DNA from: DATEHG01 sp041691295
Lineage (GTDB): Bacteria; Gemmatimonadota; Gemmatimonadetes; Gemmatimonadales; GWC2-71-9
DNA: 6,840 bases
Assembly (NCBI GenBank): GCA_041691295.1
Contig: JBEPVA010000207.1
Location: 1 to 6,840, forward strand
Direction: 5' to 3'
Part shown: positions 1 through 5,218 of the stretch, in pieces
Position numbering within the stretch: position 1 is the stretch's first letter
Layout: each line of letters begins with the position of its first letter
Made by a program: the position numbers and the translations under genes
The notes under the pieces: generated by a model
Told to the model about the DNA's origin: nothing
Database searches by the model: none
Seen by the model: the letters and a program-made list of their open reading frames with translations, nothing else

Positions 1-735
1 ACTCTTGGGCTGGCCCCGGCACCGCGCCTTGTACCCGGGGGCGCCCCGCATCAGGATTTGGGGGGCGGCGACCAGGGTCTCGACATTATTGATGGTGGTC
101 GGCAGACCGAACAGTCCCGCGGCCGCCGGAAATGGCGGCTTGATCCGGGGGTTGCCCCGCTTGCCCTCGAGGGAATTCATCAGGGCGGTCTCTTCACCGC
201 AGATGTACGCTCCGGCCCCGCGGTGCAGCACGATGTCGATCCGCTTGCCGCTGCCGAACGCATTGGCGCCGACCGCGCCGGCGGCATAGGCCTCGGCCAC
301 CGCCTTTTCCATCACCTTCCACGGCTCGGTGAATTCACCGCGGATGTAGATGTAGCAGGTCTCGGCCCCGATGGCGTAGGAGGCCAGCGCGCAGCCTTCG
401 ATCAGCGCGTGCGGGGTCCAGCGCATGATCTCCCGGTCCTTGAAGGTGCCGGGCTCGGATTCGTCGGCGTTGCAGCAGAGGTAGTGGGCCTTGCCGTCGT
501 TCTTCGGCATGAATGACCACTTGAGCCCGGTCGGGAAACCGGCCCCGCCCCGGCCACGCAGGCCCGACGCCTTGATCTCCTCGATGATGGCCTCGGGTGT
601 CATGCCGAGGGCCTTTTTCAATCCCTCGTAGCCGCCCCGCTTGATCCAGCCGTCGTAGCTCCTGGCCCCGGCATCGCCGAAATACTGCGACAGGAGCACG
701 GTTTCCTTGGCGTGACTTGGATGCGGATAGCCCAT
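1..735 (-). CDS. nuoF: NADH-quinone oxidoreductase subunit F, N-terminal 245 residues (partial)
   Basis: NuoF is the 51-kDa-type subunit of the complex I peripheral arm. It binds NADH and FMN and passes electrons into the Fe-S chain. The gene starts at an ATG that shares one base with the nuoE stop (TAATG) and stays open for exactly 245 codons to the window edge. Visible family motifs, in order, are the glycine-rich GLRGRGGAGFPTGLKW (about 58-73, nucleotide/FMN site), CNADESEPGTFKDR (about 88-101), GAGAYICGEETALMNSLEG (about 173-191), and KRGNPRIKPPFP followed by LPTTINNVETL (192-221). The C-terminal SLBB-like part and the cysteines that bind the N3 4Fe-4S cluster lie beyond the edge, so they cannot be judged. 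No strong Shine-Dalgarno is seen, which fits coupling to nuoE. The last dozen residues match the family less clearly, but the frame stays open. Identity is very secure. Confidence 0.97.
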   Translation of the reverse strand, partial: MGYPHPSHAKETVLLSQYFGDAGARSYDGWIKRGGYEGLKKALGMTPEAIIEEIKASGLRGRGGAGFPTGLKWSFMPKNDGKAHYLCCNADESEPGTFKDREIMRWTPHALIEGCALASYAIGAETCYIYIRGEFTEPWKVMEKAVAEAYAAGAVGANAFGSGKRIDIVLHRGAGAYICGEETALMNSLEGKRGNPRIKPPFPAAAGLFGLPTTINNVETLVAAPQILMRGAPGYKARCRGQPKS

Positions 736-1280
736 TACTTGTAGCTCTGCAGGAGACCAGGGACCCGCTCGGGGGTCACGTTCTCGAGGAAGTCGTCGTT
801 GACCAGCATGGGTGTCACGAAGCCGCAGGCGCCGAGGCATTCGGTTTCGATGACCGTGAAGCGGCCGTCGGGGCTGGTGGTGCCGAGTTCCTTGCAGCCA
901 GTTTCCCGCAGCAGCGCTTTGACCACCTCTTCGGCGCCGCACATGTTGCACGGCGAGGTGGTGCAGACCTGGATGAAGTGCCGGCCCACCGGGTGCTGGT
1001 GATACATGGTGTGGAAGGTCAGTACCCCGCGGACGTACGCGGGAGTGAGTTCCAGGACCGTGGCCACTTCAGCAATACCGTCGTCCGGTACCCAGCCGCG
1101 GGCCTCCTGCACCATCCAGAGGGCGGGCAGGAGGCAGGCCTGCTTGGTGGGATATTTCTGGAACAGGGCGTCGAGCCTGGCGCGCGTCTCTCCGACGAAT
1201 ACCGGGGCATAGCTCTGAGCATGGCCGGGCGACCCAGGGGTCGGCCCCACGGGGCCTCCTGGCACGGTCTTGGTGTTCAC
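735..1280 (-). CDS. nuoE: NADH-quinone oxidoreductase subunit E (24-kDa-type, 2Fe-2S)
   Basis: This thioredoxin-fold subunit of the complex I N module carries 2Fe-2S cluster N1a beside the FMN of NuoF. At 181 residues it has the normal family length. The four cluster ligands are visible as C-x4-C (CTTSPC, C106 and C111) and C-x3-C (CLGAC, C148 and C152). Upstream is the helical region typical of the family (YPTKQACLLPALWMVQEARGWV, about 43-64, which here contains an extra Cys49). The start chosen is GTG at 1280. It overlaps the nuoD stop as GTGA, and GGGAGAG sits 8 nt upstream. The next upstream ATG (1355) would add 25 Arg-rich residues read out of frame from inside nuoD. No in-frame ATG lies between the GTG and Met56, which is already inside the conserved fold. 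The Pro/Gly-rich first 20 residues look like a flexible tail. Confidence 0.96.
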   Translation of the reverse strand: MNTKTVPGGPVGPTPGSPGHAQSYAPVFVGETRARLDALFQKYPTKQACLLPALWMVQEARGWVPDDGIAEVATVLELTPAYVRGVLTFHTMYHQHPVGRHFIQVCTTSPCNMCGAEEVVKALLRETGCKELGTTSPDGRFTVIETECLGACGFVTPMLVNDDFLENVTPERVPGLLQSYK

Positions 1281-2554
1281 CGGTCGATCTCTCCCATCAC
1301 GATGTCCACGCTGGCGTTGATGGCGATGACGTCGGACAGCAGCGCCCCCTCGCACAGGGTGGGCAGCGCCGCGAGGTTAATAAAGGAAGGGGGACGGATC
1401 CGCCACCGCACCGGCTTGGCGGTGCCATCAGACACGAAGTAGTAGCCCAGCTCGCCTTTGGGGTTCTCGATCCCCAGGTAGGCTTCCCCGATCGGCGCCG
1501 GCACTCCCTCCATGACCTGCTTGAAATGGAAGATCATCGCTTCCATGTCACTCATGGCCCTGGACTTGGGCGGCAGGATCACGCGGGGGTCGTCGACGTT
1601 GATCGGGCCCGGCTTGAGCTTGTCGAGGGCCTGCTCCAGGATCCGGGTGGACTGGAACATTTCCTCGAGCCGGATCAGGTAGCGATCGTAGTTGTCGCCA
1701 TGCTCGCCGACCGGCACGTCGAAGGTATAGTCCTCATAGCCGAGGTACGGCCGGTCCTTGCGGACATCGTACGCCACACCGGACGACCGCAGCATCGGGC
1801 CCGACAGCGAGTAGTTGATCGCCTCTTCGGCGGAGATGGCACCGACCCCCTGGTTGCGACCACACCAGATCGCGTTCCGGGTGAACATGGTGTCGACTTC
1901 CTTGAGGACCTTGGGAAAGGTCCGGCAGAAGTCGCGCAGCCCATTTTCCCAGCCCTCGGGAATGTCCGCCATCAGGCCACCGACCCGGGTCAGGCTGGTG
2001 GTCATCCGGGCGCCGGTCCAGGCTTCCTGCAGGTTGTAGATCCGCTCGCGCTGCTGGAACAGCCAGAGGAACGGGGTAAAGGCGCCGATGTCGATACCGG
2101 TGGTGCCCAGCCAGACCAAATGGGAAATGATCCGGCTCATCTCGCAGGCCATGACCCGCAGCACCCGGCAGCGTTCGGTGATCTCGATTCCCATCAGCTT
2201 TTCGACCGCCAGCGCCAGGCAGACGTTGTTGGCCATCGGGGACAGGTAATCGGTCCGGTCGGTCAGTGGCACGATCTGGTTGTAGTGCCGATACTCGCCC
2301 AGCTTCTCGAAGCCACTGTGCAGATAGCCGACGTGCGGAATGACCCGGAGCACCGTCTCGCCGTCGAGCTCCACCACCAGGCGCAGCACCCCATGGGTGG
2401 CGGGATGCTGCGGCCCGATATTGAGCAGCATATGCTCGTCGCCGAGGTTGTCCTCGGTGCGGCTGGGTTTGATGGTGAGGGGGAGGCGGATCGGCTGGCC
2501 CATGGCATCGACGCCGGTAGTGGCCAGGTCCATGGAAACGGTGCGGGCGCTCAT
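1277..2554 (-). CDS. nuoD: NADH-quinone oxidoreductase subunit D (49-kDa-type)
   Basis: NuoD is the 49-kDa-type subunit of the complex I Q module and descends from the large subunit of NiFe hydrogenases. With NuoB it forms the quinone-binding cavity near cluster N2. The 425-residue product is full length. It shows NIGPQHPATHGVLRL (45-59), HVGYLHSGFEKL (74-85), TDYLSPM (101-107) and the family-typical C-terminus VMGEIDR. By alignment from memory to Thermus Nqo4, His54 and Tyr103 match the quinone-contacting His38 and Tyr87, so the active site looks intact. The first roughly 20 residues are a variable leader. The ATG overlaps the nuoC stop (ATGA), and the nuoE GTG overlaps the nuoD stop (GTGA), both signs of translational coupling. 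It is not fused to nuoC, unlike the E. coli gene. Confidence 0.98.
   Translation of the reverse strand: MSARTVSMDLATTGVDAMGQPIRLPLTIKPSRTEDNLGDEHMLLNIGPQHPATHGVLRLVVELDGETVLRVIPHVGYLHSGFEKLGEYRHYNQIVPLTDRTDYLSPMANNVCLALAVEKLMGIEITERCRVLRVMACEMSRIISHLVWLGTTGIDIGAFTPFLWLFQQRERIYNLQEAWTGARMTTSLTRVGGLMADIPEGWENGLRDFCRTFPKVLKEVDTMFTRNAIWCGRNQGVGAISAEEAINYSLSGPMLRSSGVAYDVRKDRPYLGYEDYTFDVPVGEHGDNYDRYLIRLEEMFQSTRILEQALDKLKPGPINVDDPRVILPPKSRAMSDMEAMIFHFKQVMEGVPAPIGEAYLGIENPKGELGYYFVSDGTAKPVRWRIRPPSFINLAALPTLCEGALLSDVIAINASVDIVMGEIDR
1289..1295 (-). promoter_or_regulatory. Ribosome binding site deciding the nuoE GTG start
   Basis: GGGAGAG lies inside the last codons of nuoD, 8 nt upstream of the GTG at 1280. 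It is one of the clearest Shine-Dalgarno matches in the operon. Together with the GTGA stop-start overlap it supports the GTG over the ATG at 1355. Confidence 0.7.
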
Positions 2555-3189
2555 TCGACCAGGCCCCGCTTGCCCTGGTTAAGCCGCTCGCGAACATCGG
2601 CGGGCAGCTCGCCGTAGGCTTCAGCGATGGAGAGTTCCTCGAGGCTGTAATGCGCTTCGGGATTGGCGGCCAGCGCCTGGCGGGTCTGCTCGGCGCGGCT
2701 GAAGTGACCCCGCAGCGGGAAATCCTTGCGGAGCGGATAGCCTTCGGCGTAGGTCTCCCACATCAGGATCCGGCGGAGGTCCGGATGCCCAGTGAAGGAG
2801 ATGCCAAACATGTCGTAGACCTCGCGCTCCAGCCAGTCGGCGCCGCGCCAGAGATCATAGACCGAATCGACCTCGAGCACCCCGGTCTTGACCAGGTCGA
2901 TCTTGATCCGCAGCTCGGCCTTGCGGTCGATCGAACGGAGATTGTAGACCACTTCGAGGTCGCGTTCGGGGTCACGGTACTCCACCGCGGTGATGTCGAC
3001 CAGATAATTGAAGTGCTGGGACCGGTCGTCGCGCAGCCAGGCCAGCATCTCGTGGGCCCGCTGGCCAGAAACGTGGACGATCGAATCGCCGCAGGACTGC
3101 CAGACCCGGGTGACCGCGGAACCGAACTTCGACTTTAGAGCCTCAGCCGATTGGGCGCCCGCGTCAGCTGCGACGGCGGTTGCGGTCAT
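2551..3189 (-). CDS. nuoC: NADH-quinone oxidoreductase subunit C (30-kDa-type)
   Basis: NuoC is the 30-kDa-type subunit of the peripheral arm. It has no cofactor and packs against NuoD to stabilise the Q module. The 212-residue product carries the 30-kDa signature: WLEREVYDMFGI (119-130), then GHPDLRRILM (134-143) and EGYPLRKDFPLRG (149-161). The first roughly 18 residues are Ala-rich and variable. The last roughly 45 (after about 165) form an acidic/polar tail of uncertain role. The ATG at 3189 has GAGGG 5 nt upstream and overlaps the stop of the preceding 37-codon ORF as ATGA. It ends in an ATGA overlap with nuoD. Without orf37 this would be the only gap in the operon (106 nt from nuoB). 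Confidence 0.97.
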   Translation of the reverse strand: MTATAVAADAGAQSAEALKSKFGSAVTRVWQSCGDSIVHVSGQRAHEMLAWLRDDRSQHFNYLVDITAVEYRDPERDLEVVYNLRSIDRKAELRIKIDLVKTGVLEVDSVYDLWRGADWLEREVYDMFGISFTGHPDLRRILMWETYAEGYPLRKDFPLRGHFSRAEQTRQALAANPEAHYSLEELSIAEAYGELPADVRERLNQGKRGLVE

Positions 3190-3299
3190 GGGGTCCCTCG
3201 CACGTTCATGCTCGGGGCGAGGTCAGCAAAGGCTTCGCCCTTCCATAGACCTCGTGCGCCTGCGGCGCTCGGGACGAGGTCCGCATACGCTTCGCTCAT
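3186..3299 (-). CDS. Hypothetical 37-residue ORF filling the nuoB-nuoC gap
   Basis: The ATG overlaps the nuoB stop as ATGA and the TGA overlaps the nuoC start as ATGA, so the ORF fills the gap exactly. GAGG stands 5 nt before the ATG. The product has an internal repeat, SEAYADLVPS (2-11) and GEAFADLAPS (21-30), joined by a short Ala/Gly/Arg stretch. It has no Cys, membrane segment or recognisable domain. The DNA is a two-unit repeat with hairpins (see 3210-3310), so the coding sense may be incidental. The ORF may act only as a carrier that brings ribosomes from nuoB to nuoC, or it may be a genuine micropeptide. I do not recognise it as any known complex I subunit. Confidence that it is translated is moderate; confidence that the peptide itself has a function is low. 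Confidence 0.4.
   Translation of the reverse strand: MSEAYADLVPSAAGARGLWKGEAFADLAPSMNVRGTP
3248..3281 (-). promoter_or_regulatory. Alternative hairpin competing for the same arm
   Basis: GACCTCGT (3281-3274) can also pair with the downstream ACGAGGTC (3255-3248). This encloses the GCGCC/GGCGC stem (3268-3264 with 3260-3256, 3-nt loop) and leaves a five-base bulge, CCCGA. It cannot form together with the hairpin at 3274-3310. The downstream arm can in turn pair with GACCTCG at 3224-3218. No U-run follows, so it is not an intrinsic terminator. Confidence 0.5.
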
Positions 3300-3310
3300 G
3301 CTGACCTCGT
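3274..3310 (-). promoter_or_regulatory. Hairpin over the nuoB stop and orf37 start
   Basis: In the nuo transcript ACGAGGTC (3310-3303) pairs perfectly with GACCTCGT (3281-3274). After one A-G mismatch, GCAT (3301-3298) pairs with ATGC (3286-3283), leaving an 11-nt loop. The stem holds the GAGG ribosome-site candidate (3308-3305) and part of the orf37 start codon. Ribosomes finishing nuoB would have to open it. This is inferred from base pairing by eye; no folding energy was computed. Confidence 0.5.
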
Positions 3311-3916
3311 CTGCTGCACCGAGTTGCCGAACGGCTCCGATATCTCGTTGATGGTCTGCGGCGGCAGGAACAGGCCATCGGGGCCCAAGCCCTGTTCGCG
3401 GCGGAGTTCGAAATCGGTGAACCGTTCGCCGGAGATCTTCTTCTGGAGCAGCAGGATGCCGTACAGCAGCCCTTCCGGGCGCGGCGGACAACCGGGAACA
3501 TAGATATCGACCGGAATGATCGTGTCGATGCCCTGCACCATCGTGTAGGTATCGAAGATGCCGCCGGAGGAGGCGCAGGCGCCCATCGAGATCGACCATT
3601 TGGGCTGCGGCATCTGGTCCCAGACCCGCCGGATGACCGGGGCCAGCTTGAAGGGCAGCCGGCCGGCGCAGATCAGCACATCGGCCTGGCGGGGTGAAAA
3701 GGCCTGGCGCTCCATGCCGAACCGGGCAATGTCGAAGCGGCTGGCGGCCGTGGCCATGAACTCGATGGCGCAGCAGGCCGTACCGAAGGGCATCGGCCAG
3801 ATCGAGCGGGTGCGGCCCCAGTTGAGCAGCTCAGAGAGCCTGGTGACCATGAAGTTGGCGCTGGCATCTGAAATCTCGCCGGCGGAACCAGTTTCAGGCG
3901 GTAGAGTCAGTCCCAT
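3296..3916 (-). CDS. nuoB: NADH-quinone oxidoreductase subunit B (PSST-type, cluster N2)
   Basis: NuoB holds the terminal 4Fe-4S cluster N2, which reduces quinone at the interface with NuoD. The 206-residue product shows all four ligands in their usual settings: the tandem cysteines in GTACCAIEF (C48, C49), MGACASSGG (C114) and VPGCPPRPE (C143). Other family blocks are RFDIARFG (60-67), SPRQADVLI (74-82) and MPQPKW (102-107). Cys83 in ICAGR is an extra cysteine where Val is common. The start at 3916 overlaps nuoA by 10 nt and has GGAAGG 7 nt upstream. The last residues (QQTRSA) are encoded by the repeat that continues into the nuoB-nuoC junction, so the C-terminal tail after about residue 195 may be lineage-specific. 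Identity is very secure. Confidence 0.98.
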   Translation of the reverse strand: MGLTLPPETGSAGEISDASANFMVTRLSELLNWGRTRSIWPMPFGTACCAIEFMATAASRFDIARFGMERQAFSPRQADVLICAGRLPFKLAPVIRRVWDQMPQPKWSISMGACASSGGIFDTYTMVQGIDTIIPVDIYVPGCPPRPEGLLYGILLLQKKISGERFTDFELRREQGLGPDGLFLPPQTINEISEPFGNSVQQTRSA

Positions 3917-4284
3917 TCGAACGCCTTCCGCTTCCAGACGTAGAGATACGCCACCACCATCAGCAGCACGAACGCCAGCATCTCGAGGAAGAGAAAGCCG
4001 CGCATGGCGGTCAACTGATGAAAGGCGACGCCCCAGGGGTACAGAAACACCACGTCGATGTCGAATACAATGAAGAGCACCGCGACCAGGTAGAACTTGA
4101 CCGAGAAGCGCTCGCGGGCATCGCCGAGTACCGGCATGCCGGATTCGTAGGGGGCGAGCTTGATGGGGGTCTTGCGGCGGGTCTTGAGCAGCCAGGACAT
4201 CGCGGCCGACGTGGCCAGCATCCCGATCGCGTTGACGATCGAGAGCCCAATGATGAACAGGACCGGGATGTACGGTTTGAGCAT
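3907..4284 (-). CDS. nuoA: NADH-quinone oxidoreductase subunit A
   Basis: NuoA is a small membrane subunit of complex I near the foot of the peripheral arm. The 125-residue product has three hydrophobic segments (about 5-31, 63-84 and 97-118). The conserved loop KLAPYESGMPVLGDARERF (42-60) is followed by FDIDVVFLYPW (74-84), whose acidic residues are family hallmarks. The start chosen is the ATG at 4284, which gives the typical MLKPYIPVLF beginning. AGGAG lies at 4301-4297, a rather long 12 nt away. An upstream in-frame ATG at 4353 would add 23 residues unlike any NuoA N-terminus. It is the first gene of the operon in this window and overlaps nuoB by 10 nt. Confidence 0.96.
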   Translation of the reverse strand: MLKPYIPVLFIIGLSIVNAIGMLATSAAMSWLLKTRRKTPIKLAPYESGMPVLGDARERFSVKFYLVAVLFIVFDIDVVFLYPWGVAFHQLTAMRGFLFLEMLAFVLLMVVAYLYVWKRKAFEWD

Positions 4285-4325
4285 GCGGAAGCGGTTCTCC
4301 TGACAGGCTTTACCAGCAGCCGCAA

Positions 4326-4353
4326 AAACTAACGGTGCCTCTCTCCCAGTCAA
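4326..4353 (-). promoter_or_regulatory. Candidate nuo operon promoter
   Basis: On the minus strand TTGACT (4353-4348) matches the sigma-70 -35 box at 5 of 6 positions. It is followed, after a 16-nt spacer, by TAGTTT (4331-4326), a poor -10 (3 of 6). Transcription would begin about 35 nt before nuoA. This is a weak call based on hexamers only. Confidence 0.25.
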
Positions 4354-4422
4354 CCCGACTGGCCCTGAATTGCCGGTCAGCGGGTCCCCAATCTGGCCAC
4401 CACCGCCGGAACGCGGCCGGGT

Positions 4423-4428
4423 TATATT
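4423..4428 (+). promoter_or_regulatory. Candidate -10 element for dcd
   Basis: TATATT matches TATAAT at 5 of 6 positions and lies 29 nt before the dcd ATG. It is the only AT-rich hexamer close to that start. No -35 match sits at the usual 16-18 nt spacing, so the call is weak. Confidence 0.25.
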
Positions 4429-4457
4429 TGCCGCTCCATTTCCCAGCCCAAGATACG

Positions 4458-5018
4458 ATGTCTATCAAGTCCGATCGCTGGATCCGCCGGATGGCCACCG
4501 AACACGGGATGATCGAGCCGTTCACCGACAACCAGGTGCGGGCCGGTGGCATCTCATACGGGGTCTCGTCCTACGGCTACGACATGCGGGTGGCGCCGGA
4601 ATTCAAGATCTTCACCAACGTGCTCTCCGCCATCGTCGATCCCAAGCATTTCGACTCCAACAGCTTCGTGGAATTCACCGGCGATGTCTGCATCGTGCCG
4701 CCCAACAGCTTTGCCCTGGCCCGGTCGGTCGAGTACTTCCGGATTCCGCGCAATGTGCTCACGGTTTGCGTCGGCAAATCGACCTACGCCCGCTGCGGCA
4801 TCATTACCAACGTGACGCCGTTCGAGCCGGAGTGGGAAGGCCACGTGACCCTCGAGATCAGCAACACCACGCCGCTCCCCGCCAAGATCTACGCCAACGA
4901 GGGGATCTGTCAGGTGCTGTTCTTCGAGGCGGATGCTGACGACATCTGCGAGATCAGCTACAAGGACAAGAAGGGCAAGTACCAGGGGCAGAAGGGCGTC
5001 ACTCTCCCCAAACTGTAG
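4458..5018 (+). CDS. dcd: dCTP deaminase
   Basis: Dcd deaminates dCTP to dUTP and ammonia, feeding dTMP synthesis through dUTPase and thymidylate synthase. It is a soluble homotrimer with the dUTPase fold. The 186-residue product is complete and close to the usual family length (E. coli 193). Catalytic-site motifs are visible: GKSTYARCG (106-114), with Ser108 and Arg112 matching E. coli Ser111 and Arg115, and EPEWEGHVTLE (123-133), with Glu133 matching the general base Glu138. SYGYDMRV (38-45) and the C-terminal KYQGQKGVTLPKL also fit. The NVTPFEPEWEGH loop is two residues shorter than in E. coli, as in the short Dcd subgroup. The start at 4458 gives the standard MSIKSDRWI opening. Upstream in-frame extension to 4335 is non-conserved. 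The ribosome site is weak. A bifunctional deaminase-dUTPase cannot be excluded from sequence alone. Confidence 0.95.
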   Translation: MSIKSDRWIRRMATEHGMIEPFTDNQVRAGGISYGVSSYGYDMRVAPEFKIFTNVLSAIVDPKHFDSNSFVEFTGDVCIVPPNSFALARSVEYFRIPRNVLTVCVGKSTYARCGIITNVTPFEPEWEGHVTLEISNTTPLPAKIYANEGICQVLFFEADADDICEISYKDKKGKYQGQKGVTLPKL

Positions 5019-5218
5019 TCCCGAAAAGCTGCATCGCGCCGCGGAGACGCGAAAAACAAATATCGAATCGCCCGGGTTTTCGTTGCATCTTGGCGACTTT
5101 GCGGCTTCCCGGTTTGCAGTCCCGCTCCTGTCCAGATTTCGAACACACCGAAACTCCCGTCCTCCCGCTCCGTCCGGGGGACCAGTCTAGTCCCGTCTTC
5201 CTAAACTCCCAGGGTTCG
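5019..5218. other. Intergenic spacer dcd to M1 peptidase
   Basis: These 200 nt hold no ORF I can support. A weak inverted repeat CGAAAA/TTTTCG (near 5050-5082) and a 5-bp stem GGGAC/GTCCC (5178-5194) are present. Neither is followed by a T-run, so neither is a convincing terminator. No paired -35/-10 boxes are evident. AGGG lies 4 nt before the peptidase ATG and is the only ribosome-site candidate. Confidence 0.5.

Larger units (their letters stand above)
3210..3310 (-). repeat. Two-unit imperfect direct repeat with inverted arms between nuoB and nuoC
   Basis: On the plus strand, 3210-3238 and 3267-3295 match at 25 of 29 bases and lie 57 nt apart (19 codons). Each unit, read on the minus strand, starts with ACGAGGTC (3310-3303 and 3255-3248) and later carries GACCTCG (3281-3275 and 3224-3218), so each is itself an inverted repeat. 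Between the units is GCGCC-GCA-GGCGC, a short perfect hairpin. The left-hand unit ends just before nuoC, and the right-hand unit runs into the last codons of nuoB. The layout resembles REP- or MITE-like intergenic repeats, but whether copies exist elsewhere in the genome cannot be seen from this window. Confidence 0.8.
4285..4457. other. Divergent nuoA-dcd intergenic region
   Basis: This is a 173-nt non-coding spacer between the nuoA and dcd starts, which point away from each other. It must carry both promoters or a shared control region. By eye I see no riboswitch-like fold and no obvious operator palindrome. It contains the short AT-rich islands CAAAAACTAA (4323-4332) and TTATATTT (4422-4429) in otherwise GC-rich sequence. 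Confidence 0.6.

Noticed and set aside
1..35. Possible frameshift in nuoF near the window edge, where residues 235-245 match the family poorly
   Set aside because: The frame stays open, and the final PKS could precede the usual TGTKL block just outside the window. The edge is too short to support a frameshift.
717..1442. A 241-codon plus-strand open frame across nuoE
   Set aside because: It lies antisense to nuoE and the nuoD end. Its composition looks like reverse translation of those genes, with no motif.
1526..2617. A 363-codon plus-strand open frame across nuoD
   Set aside because: It is the antisense shadow of nuoD, which has complete family motifs. It has no recognisable protein character or start signals.
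3186..3599. A longer 137-codon version of the small ORF starting inside nuoB
   Set aside because: Its first 100 codons are the out-of-frame reading of nuoB with Arg/His-rich composition. Only the last 37 codons, from 3299, have a proper start context and overlap geometry.
4335..4457. N-terminal extension of dcd (41 residues)
   Set aside because: It would cover the promoter region and has no Dcd-like sequence. The standard Dcd start, MSIKSDRWI, is at 4458.
5178..5194. GGGAC/GTCCC stem as a dcd terminator
   Set aside because: The stem is only 5 bp with no following T-run, and it lies about 160 nt after the dcd stop, close to the next gene.
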